From: CAYOBW01 sp964402115
GTDB lineage: Bacteria; Verrucomicrobiota; Kiritimatiellia; UBA8416; CAYOBW01
Direction: 5' to 3'
Assembly (NCBI GenBank): GCA_964402115.1
Contig: CAYOBW010000327.1
Span: 1-7,682 of the forward strand
DNA length: 7,682 bases
The translations under genes were made by a program, and so were the position numbers. The notes below the pieces were generated by a model. The model was not told the DNA's origin, made no database searches, and saw only the letters and a list, made by a program, of their open reading frames with translations. Below, in pieces: positions 1 to 6,295 of the stretch (its first letter is position 1; every line of letters begins with the position of its first letter).

Positions 1-86
1 CACGGTCGTCATGCATCGCACCATAAGTATATTATGGCGAATGACATGGGAGAAATGGAGGCGGGCTACTTCCGTTTCTAGGATAA
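1..86. other. downstream flank of the operon, no gene assigned
   Basis: These 86 nt lie after the TAA of the last gene and are about 48% GC by hand count, below the coding DNA. No strong GC-rich hairpin with a T-tract is visible, so I cannot place the operon terminator here. A plus-strand frame is open from the left edge to a TAG at 79-81 (26 residues ending GYFRF). It could be the end of a convergent gene, but it is too short to support. Confidence 0.4.
21..37. repeat. small AT-rich inverted repeat
   Basis: CCATAA and TTATGG form a perfect 6-bp dyad around a 5-nt spacer, about 50 nt past the last gene's stop. It is too AT-rich for a convincing terminator and short enough to be chance. It could be a weak operator or the foot of a structure extending beyond the window. 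Confidence 0.2.
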
Positions 87-3047
87 TTATTGCAGGCGGC
101 AGTCGGCCTTTACCGGAAATTTCAGGACAACCGGTCCGAGGAGGCCGGAGGGCAGAAGAGGGGACTGGGCACTGAAGCTCCTGGACAGATTGGTCCGAGT
201 GATCCGCGCCTCGGGGCTGCTCTTTCGGTCGCCCACGAGGCGGTTGTTCCACGTATTGACCACGTCGATTTCGAGCCGGTTGGGTCCGGGCTGGACCAGC
301 GGGGTGATGTCGATGCGGTAGGGCTCCTTCCAAAGGACGCCGACCTCGCGTCCATTCACGCGGACGACGGCAACCTCCTTGACGCACCCGAGATCGAGGA
401 CGACCGGAGTCCGTCCGCCGGCGGGCGCGTTGGGAAGCGGGAACTGCTTCCGGTAAGTCGCCGTGCCGGAGAAGTACTGGACCCCGGAGTCGGGGTGTCG
501 GGCCCAGTCGCTGAGCGACTGCATCTCGATCACGTCCGGTGCGCCGCGTCCTTTTTGGAAAGACACACGCCACGGGCCGTCGAGGGCCTGATCGGCCGGA
601 ACGTGTGCCACCGCCACGGTTCCCGTGCGGCCTCCGGCCGTCTCGAGCCGATAGGCGCCGGCCCGCCACACCTTCGTCCGGACGGTCCCCGCCTCCATGG
701 CGCACACCTCAAGCTCCGGACGGTCCCCGGCCCAGGTCGCCGCGCCGGATTCGGGGGATCGCTGGATGCCCACGAGATGCTCGCGCCGCCCGCCAGAAGC
801 GAACACGACGAACACGGACGAGGCCGGGGCGAGGTCGAGCGGGAGCTGGGTGCAGCCGTCCTGGACGACATACTCGTGGCAGGGGGTCACGCTGCCGTCT
901 TCGGCACGCCAGAGGCTGGGGATGCGCCCGGGACCGGCCCTGAACCGGGCGCGGAACGCTTCACGGTTCGTGCTGCTGTTGGACACGAAGTAGATGTCCT
1001 CCCCGGCGGTGGCGCGATGGATGTAATCGATGTGCCGGTCGTCGTTGCCGGCCACGTTGGGGACGAAGTCTGGCGGAACGCCCAGGCCGGCGAGGACTTC
1101 CCGAAGCGGCACATTCCACATCACGGCGCCCTGGCCGAAGCGGTGCGTGCGCACCCGGTCGCCATCGCAGTCGCCCCAGATTCGCGCGGCCAGTTCCCCG
1201 ACCTCGCGATCGCAGTCTGGGAACCCCCGCAGGCTGTTGGCGCGCTCCGGCTTCGGACCGACAAGGGTGGCGCCCGCTTCCACGAGCTCCCCAACCCGCC
1301 GCAGCACGGCGAGCGAGATGGTCTTGCGGTCGGGCAGCACCAGGAGGCGATAGCTCATGCCGTCGGGCAGAGCCAGCCTGCCGTCCTGAACCTTCATCCG
1401 CGTTAGGATCACCTCCTCGTTGATGTAGTCGTAGTCATACCCATGGCCGAGCGAATCCAGGTTGATCGGTTTGGGCCGTCCGCAGTGGGCGCAGAACTCC
1501 TTGCCCCATTGCGACTGGATGGTCGGGGCGATGCGCCTGGCGGGCACGAGGTTCGGCGCCTCGTCGCCGTAGTACGCGCAGACGTCCGCGACGAAGAGGC
1601 CCTGCTGCAGCAGGTGGCAGCAGCGCGACATGTCCGCGAGCATCGGCCCGGCCTGGTTCCACCAGGTGGAGTTCACGTTGAAGTGCTCGCCGGCGTGGTA
1701 GGCGAACCCCGGCAGGCCGGCCTCGGGCGGATTGTGGGTAAACGTGTGGAAGGTGACCTGGTTGAGGCCGGCGCAGAGCGCAATGTCGAGCAGCCGTTTG
1801 TACGCGGCGGGTCCGTCCTGCCAGTTCTGCCAGCCGGTGAACGACTCGGCGTTGACCAGGCGCTTGCCGTAGATGTGCGCCGCGCTGGCGGCCTCCTTGG
1901 TGACCCAGTTCTTGCGGTGATTCCAGAACTCGCCCATGGGGATGTCGGCGACCCCCAGGGCCTTGAGCGGGTCCACGCGGGCATAGCCGCCGTGACCGCC
2001 TTCCGCCAGAAGGCTCAAGCCGCGCCGGTTGAGGAGTTCGCGCGCCCGGACGAAATGCCCCTCGATCAGCAGGTCGCTGACGGTCTTGCGGTAATCGTGC
2101 TGGAAGCGCTCGCTCCGTTCCTGATCGCCCACCGTCCATCCGGCCAACACGGGTAGCCAGGGAGTCGGATCGTACCCGTTGTGCGCCAGAAAGGCCGGGA
2201 TGAAGTCCGGCGTCCAGTCGAGGGCGGGCCGAACCTCGTAGCTGTCCAGCATCAGGACCTTCAGGGCGCCGAATCCGCCGCGCCCGGCCGCCAGCGTATC
2301 CAGCATGTAATTGAAGTGCGCATCGGTGGCCTGACGGCTCAGGTGATCGATGATCAGGCCGCGGGAATTCGGGCTCGGACAGTTGAGGAATTCCCCCGTG
2401 TTGTTGCAGACGAAACGTAGAATACGCCATGTGCCGGCCGGGACCGACCAGATTAGTCGCCCGTCCGCGGCCATCCGCGCATCCAGCCGGACCGCGGCGT
2501 CCGGGCCGGCTAGCGACTTGCTTCCCGGATCGGGCACGGCTACTACGGCGACGTCGCGATGTTGCTCCGAGACCTTGTCCGGCAACGGCAGGAGATTCGA
2601 GAACGCCGAAGGCCCCTCGACGCGCAGCTCGCTCCATAGCAACTGCTTGCTGGCGTCCTGCGGCGTAATCCACGTCCCCCCGGCGTTCCAGCTGCTGGAA
2701 GCGAAGAGGCCGAGTTCGAGACCCAGCCGTTCCGCCTCGTCCAGCGCATGGCGGATCGAACGGACGGAATCGGGCCCGAGAAACGAGGGGCCGGCGGGAA
2801 TGATCTTCTCCGGGTCCTTGATGCTGCCGACGTCCCAGATGATCCCGCCGCGCATCCCTTTCGCCTTCATCTCCTCCAGCTCGCGGGTGATCTGCTTCCG
2901 ATCGACATGGCCGTTCAACCAAGCCCACAGCGCGGAGGGCCGGGCCTGGATCGGCGGGTCGCGGAACTCCTCCTCCAGCGGGGCGGCAACCGCCCCGCCA
3001 TAGAAAACAGCAAGGCATGCGGCCAGCAGGATGTTGTGGATGGTCAT
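87..3047 (-). CDS. exported GH106-type glycoside hydrolase (putative alpha-L-rhamnosidase), 986 aa
   Basis: Predicted inverting hydrolase removing alpha-L-rhamnosyl groups from a glycan, outside the cytoplasm. Residues 1-21 form a signal peptide ending AVA. The GH106 N-terminal signature follows: WAWLNG (41-46), EEMKAKGMRGGIIWD (58-72) and GGTWITP (123-129). DSYE places a candidate general acid at E271; MGEFW is at 371-375; SAAHIYGKR (388-396) precedes NAES, candidate base E401. The 130-residue acid-base spacing resembles characterised members. LLQQGLFVADV (479-489) and LPDGMSY (560-566) lead into a C-terminal jelly-roll domain, about 820-978 (GPWRVSF, YFSG, VNGREVGVLW, NRLVGD, SGLLGPV). An insertion near 505-535 carries C519-A-H-C522. 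The ATG at 3047 is chosen for its GAAGGAGT ribosome site and the signal peptide; an in-frame ATG 33 nt upstream (3080) adds only polar residues. The start overlaps the upstream gene's stop by 4 nt. Family is firm; exact sugar and linkage are inferred. Confidence 0.93.
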   Translation of the reverse strand: MTIHNILLAACLAVFYGGAVAAPLEEEFRDPPIQARPSALWAWLNGHVDRKQITRELEEMKAKGMRGGIIWDVGSIKDPEKIIPAGPSFLGPDSVRSIRHALDEAERLGLELGLFASSSWNAGGTWITPQDASKQLLWSELRVEGPSAFSNLLPLPDKVSEQHRDVAVVAVPDPGSKSLAGPDAAVRLDARMAADGRLIWSVPAGTWRILRFVCNNTGEFLNCPSPNSRGLIIDHLSRQATDAHFNYMLDTLAAGRGGFGALKVLMLDSYEVRPALDWTPDFIPAFLAHNGYDPTPWLPVLAGWTVGDQERSERFQHDYRKTVSDLLIEGHFVRARELLNRRGLSLLAEGGHGGYARVDPLKALGVADIPMGEFWNHRKNWVTKEAASAAHIYGKRLVNAESFTGWQNWQDGPAAYKRLLDIALCAGLNQVTFHTFTHNPPEAGLPGFAYHAGEHFNVNSTWWNQAGPMLADMSRCCHLLQQGLFVADVCAYYGDEAPNLVPARRIAPTIQSQWGKEFCAHCGRPKPINLDSLGHGYDYDYINEEVILTRMKVQDGRLALPDGMSYRLLVLPDRKTISLAVLRRVGELVEAGATLVGPKPERANSLRGFPDCDREVGELAARIWGDCDGDRVRTHRFGQGAVMWNVPLREVLAGLGVPPDFVPNVAGNDDRHIDYIHRATAGEDIYFVSNSSTNREAFRARFRAGPGRIPSLWRAEDGSVTPCHEYVVQDGCTQLPLDLAPASSVFVVFASGGRREHLVGIQRSPESGAATWAGDRPELEVCAMEAGTVRTKVWRAGAYRLETAGGRTGTVAVAHVPADQALDGPWRVSFQKGRGAPDVIEMQSLSDWARHPDSGVQYFSGTATYRKQFPLPNAPAGGRTPVVLDLGCVKEVAVVRVNGREVGVLWKEPYRIDITPLVQPGPNRLEIDVVNTWNNRLVGDRKSSPEARITRTNLSRSFSAQSPLLPSGLLGPVVLKFPVKADCRLQ

Positions 3048-6000
3048 AACCGATTCGACTCCTTCGAGGCTCTGGACCATGGGTCCAGGCGATAAACGTG
3101 CGAACGCCTGATCGTGACCGGGCCCAGCAGGCCCGATACGCGCAGATACCTGTCGGCATCGGGCTCTCCGAGGCGTTGGGGAGATCGCGGGTCCTTGCGG
3201 GGGTTGGGCGGGCCGTCCAGCACATTGGTGTAGGTCTTGCGCTCTGCGGGCGGCAGCTTGAGGTCGCCGACCAGGCGGTTGACCCACTGGTTGGTGACCT
3301 CGACTTCGAGGACGTTCTCGCCGGGCTTGAGGCAGCCGGTGATGTCGGCGGCGTAGGGGGCCTTCCAGAGGACCCCGACCTCCCGGCCGTTGAGTCGCAC
3401 GGTGGCGATGTCGCCGACGAAACCCAGGTCCAGGTAGGCCCGGCCGTCTGCCGCAGTCGCCGCCAGGTCGAGGGTGAAGGACCGGGTGTAGCGCACCGTG
3501 CCGGAGTAGTACTTCTCGGCGCGGTCCGCGGATTCCGTCCAGGACTGCAGCGTGTCGTAGGTGGAGGAAAAGGGTTTGCCAAGCTGCGGCCGCTCGAGGA
3601 AATCGACCCGCCACGGGCCTTGGATGGTGATCGAATCGATTGTGGCGGGGTGGTCGATGCGGCGGGCCTTGCCGTCGGCGAAGGTGACTTCGTAGCGTCC
3701 CTTTTCCAGCACCTCGAGCGCGCCATCCCGGACGTACACGCCCGACAAGCTCACTTCCAGCGGCGTGTTGCCTTCGTTCAGCGCCGTGCCGTCCCTGGCG
3801 ATGCGGACGATACGTTCCACCGCCTTGGCCTTGCGGAAGACATAGAACGCTCCCCCTTCAGGTTCGAGAGCGACCGGCAGATGGTGATAGCCGTCCTTGC
3901 TTTCCACGACCTGCACCGGCGTGATCGTTCCGCGCACCGGATCCCACCGTTCGACCACACGCGCGCCATCGACGCGGAAGGAGCACGTTACATGGATGAA
4001 GCGGTCGGGCAGGGTGGGCAGGTAGCGGTAGTCCAGATCGTCGATGCCGTGCCGCGCCCACTTGTTGATCACGTAGTAGACATCCACCTCGCCGTCGGCC
4101 GAGCAATGATGGATGTATTCCAGCTCAACGCCTTTCGCAGGCCGCCAGGCGAGATCAGGGCCGATCTTCAGCGCCTTGAGCACCTGATCGACGGGCTGCC
4201 CGCTGAAGACGCGCCCCCTGCCGTGTCGCTTTACCGCCGGGGCCGCGCCCTCGGCCGCGCCCCAGAGCCTCTTGACGATCGCCGCAAACTCCCTATCTGA
4301 TTCCGGATAACCACCCAGTCCGAAGGGCCGCCGCGGCGGGTTGCCGACCAGCACCATACCCTCGCCGACCAGCGTCTCGATCTTTCGCAGCAGGGGAAGG
4401 TGCATCTGCTTGTCGGCGGACAGCGCGAACAGGGCATAGCTCTTGCCGTCGGGCAGGACGATACGGCCATCCTGGACGCTGGCGCGTTTGAGGAAGGCGT
4501 CGGCGTTGCACATGTCCCAGGCATATCCGGCGGGAATGTCGTTACGTTCCAGCCGGTGGAGAACCGCGAACTGCGGGGCGCGGCTGCCGAGGTATCCCAG
4601 CACGTCGGCCACGTGCAGCCCCTGCGTGAGCATGTGCTGGGAGCGGTTGATGTAGCCGATGAAGGCCTTGGCCTCCTTCCACCAGGTCACGTTGCGGTTG
4701 AGGTGGGTGCCGGCGAAATAGGCGATCCCGGGCAGGCCGAACTCATCCGGCGACGAGTCGTAAGTGTGCCAGTTGATCCGGTTCACGCCGGTGCAGAAGC
4801 TGCGGTCGAGCACGTTCTTCAGCTCGCCCGGCGCGCGTTCCCAGATGGGCCCCACGGAGGTGGGGGCCTCGGCGGCCAGAAAGCGCTTGCCGTAGATATG
4901 TGCCGCGCTGGCGCCGAGCGCCACCTGCATGCGGGCGGGTTCCGCAACCCGGTGGGTCGTGGACCGCGCCCATGCCTCGCCCATGGGAATGTCGTTGACG
5001 CCCAGGGTGCGCAGGCCGTCCACCGGCGGCTGGTGCGGTCCGGCGGACTCCATGTGCAGGGCGATGCCCTCTGCGTGGGCGAGTTTCTTGAGCAGTTCGT
5101 AGTTGTCCTCCGCCGCGAGGTCGCCGACGGTGAGGCGGAAATCCTCGAGGAAGCGGTTGGAGACCTCGCGGCTGCCGACGATGTGCCCGGCGAGCACCGG
5201 CAGATAGGTCCGGATGTCGTAGCCGCGCCGCTCTTTAAAGGACGCTTCGAACCCCTGGGTCCAGTTGCACAAACCCATCTCCCAACTGTCCACATGCAGA
5301 AACGTGAGGCTGCTGCCGTTCTTCCTGGCGATGTCGATCAGCGGCTTGGCGACGTCGTTCCACTGGGCGGTCACGCCGGTCTTGTTGAGCGGGTCGTAGC
5401 AGAGTCCGCCGCGGTAGCCGGCGCTGGCGTAGCTATTTCGCTTGCCGGTGGAGGTCATGCCGTAGCGGATCACCGTCCAGTCGCCCGCCGGCACGTCCCA
5501 GCGCAGCGCGCCATCCTTGAACCGATCTGTCAGGTCGATCGTCTGTTCCGGGGCGATGGCCTGGTCCGCGCCATCCCCGGGGAACTCTTCGTAGTAGCTT
5601 TTCAGGTTGAAATCGTTCTTGTTGTAAGTCTTGACGCTCCAGTTCCGGATGATGTCATTGCCGGTCTTCCCCGGCGTCTTCCTGACCGCCTGCACGGCGA
5701 CATCCTGATAGAAGATCGCATCGGCCGGCGGCATCGGCAGCTGCAGCTCAACCTGGCCGGGGCCGGAGACCGATGTTTCCGCGAACACGAGTTTCTTCAG
5801 ACCGTTGTCATTGGCTATGTGCGGATTGCCGGGGTCGCCGCAGCCGCTCTGAATGTTGAGGCTGATCTCGAGGCCGACGCGGTCGGCCTCCCGGATGGCG
5901 TGTGCGAAGAGGTCCTTCCATGCGTCGCTCATGAAGACCGGACCCTGCGGGCCGCTCTTGGTCCCATTGTCGCACAGGATGGCCCCGCCGATGCCATTGG

Positions 6001-6259
6001 TCTTCATGGCCTCGAGGTCGCTGGTGATGGATTGCCTGGTCGCCAGCCCCGCGTGCCAGAACCACCAGGCGCGCATGAGAGCCTTCCGGGGGATGTCGCC
6101 AAAGCCCGACAAGAGGGCAGGGTAGTCGATCACCGGCTGCGTGGCATACTCTGTCGCCAGGGCCGACGTTTTGGCAGCCGGCCCGTCGGCACTCACTGCT
6201 CCTGCGAGAATCAAGCCGACAAGAAGACCATGGATTAAGTGGCGCGTTTCCGTCTTCAT
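3044..6259 (-). CDS. exported GH106-type glycoside hydrolase (putative alpha-L-rhamnosidase), divergent paralogue, 1071 aa
   Basis: Second member of the family and likewise exported: residues 1-24 form a signal peptide with basic n-region (K2, R6), hydrophobic core GLLVGLILAG and cleavage motif VSA. The GH106 N-terminus reads AWWFWHAGL (64-72) and DLEAMKTNGIGGAIL (81-95). DSWE gives candidate acid E327, HMESAGP is at 402-408, MGEAW at 426-430, and SAAHIYGKR (451-459) precedes AAEAPTS with candidate base E464, a spacing of 137. GLHVADVLGY (547-556), VLPDGKSY (601-608) and a jelly-roll domain from about 880 (GPWRVDF, YYSG, LNGREVGVLWKAPY, NRLVGD, SGLLGPVTI) follow. The loop equivalent to GGTWITP in its neighbour reads PGNPHIAN, losing both tryptophans, so substrate recognition may differ. 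A basic tail of about 21 residues follows the usual family end. It lies between two paralogues: 36 nt after the upstream stop and overlapping the next start by 4 nt. No Shine-Dalgarno site sits at normal distance. Substrate is unknown. Confidence 0.94.
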   Translation of the reverse strand: MKTETRHLIHGLLVGLILAGAVSADGPAAKTSALATEYATQPVIDYPALLSGFGDIPRKALMRAWWFWHAGLATRQSITSDLEAMKTNGIGGAILCDNGTKSGPQGPVFMSDAWKDLFAHAIREADRVGLEISLNIQSGCGDPGNPHIANDNGLKKLVFAETSVSGPGQVELQLPMPPADAIFYQDVAVQAVRKTPGKTGNDIIRNWSVKTYNKNDFNLKSYYEEFPGDGADQAIAPEQTIDLTDRFKDGALRWDVPAGDWTVIRYGMTSTGKRNSYASAGYRGGLCYDPLNKTGVTAQWNDVAKPLIDIARKNGSSLTFLHVDSWEMGLCNWTQGFEASFKERRGYDIRTYLPVLAGHIVGSREVSNRFLEDFRLTVGDLAAEDNYELLKKLAHAEGIALHMESAGPHQPPVDGLRTLGVNDIPMGEAWARSTTHRVAEPARMQVALGASAAHIYGKRFLAAEAPTSVGPIWERAPGELKNVLDRSFCTGVNRINWHTYDSSPDEFGLPGIAYFAGTHLNRNVTWWKEAKAFIGYINRSQHMLTQGLHVADVLGYLGSRAPQFAVLHRLERNDIPAGYAWDMCNADAFLKRASVQDGRIVLPDGKSYALFALSADKQMHLPLLRKIETLVGEGMVLVGNPPRRPFGLGGYPESDREFAAIVKRLWGAAEGAAPAVKRHGRGRVFSGQPVDQVLKALKIGPDLAWRPAKGVELEYIHHCSADGEVDVYYVINKWARHGIDDLDYRYLPTLPDRFIHVTCSFRVDGARVVERWDPVRGTITPVQVVESKDGYHHLPVALEPEGGAFYVFRKAKAVERIVRIARDGTALNEGNTPLEVSLSGVYVRDGALEVLEKGRYEVTFADGKARRIDHPATIDSITIQGPWRVDFLERPQLGKPFSSTYDTLQSWTESADRAEKYYSGTVRYTRSFTLDLAATAADGRAYLDLGFVGDIATVRLNGREVGVLWKAPYAADITGCLKPGENVLEVEVTNQWVNRLVGDLKLPPAERKTYTNVLDGPPNPRKDPRSPQRLGEPDADRYLRVSGLLGPVTIRRSHVYRLDPWSRASKESNRL
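3058..3065 (-). promoter_or_regulatory. ribosome binding site of the 986-aa gene
   Basis: The minus strand reads GAAGGAGT, with its AAGGAG core 11 nt before the ATG at 3047. It supports that start over the in-frame ATG at 3080. The site lies inside the last codons of the upstream gene, and with the ATGA overlap this suggests translational coupling. Confidence 0.75.
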
Positions 6260-6295
6260 ATGGTTAGCAGGCGAGAAGCAGTGGTTGTGATCCTC
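6260..6295 (-). other. short intergenic gap between two paralogues, no clear ribosome site
   Basis: The 36 nt between the TGA at 6296-6298 and the ATG at 6259 hold no stem-loop terminator and no purine-rich Shine-Dalgarno sequence within 5-15 nt of the start. The only such stretch, GAGAGGA, overlaps the upstream stop and lies about 31 nt away. This suggests read-through transcription from the upstream gene and either leaderless-like initiation or reinitiation. No promoter was recognised. Confidence 0.6.

Noticed and set aside
1..81. End of a convergent plus-strand gene (26 codons to TAG)
   Set aside because: The open stretch is too short at moderate GC to be significant, and the residues match nothing I recognise.
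90..1406. Plus-strand 438-residue frame opposite the distal gene
   Set aside because: It is antisense to the conserved C-terminal half of the hydrolase, starts at TTG, and has no recognisable family.
3048..3614. N-terminal extension of the 986-aa protein by 189 residues
   Set aside because: The extension is Arg/Pro-rich, lies inside the upstream gene in another frame, and precedes a good ribosome site plus signal peptide at 3047.
1435..3726. 763-residue minus-strand frame spanning the junction of the two complete genes
   Set aside because: It runs in a different frame across both hydrolases, is very rich in Arg, Pro, Ser and Thr, and shows no motif; it is a frame shadow.
4400..6238. 612-residue open frame on the plus strand opposite the 1071-aa gene
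   Set aside because: It is fully antisense to a gene with clear family motifs. It has no recognisable domain, and long antisense frames are expected in GC-rich DNA with G/C-biased third positions.
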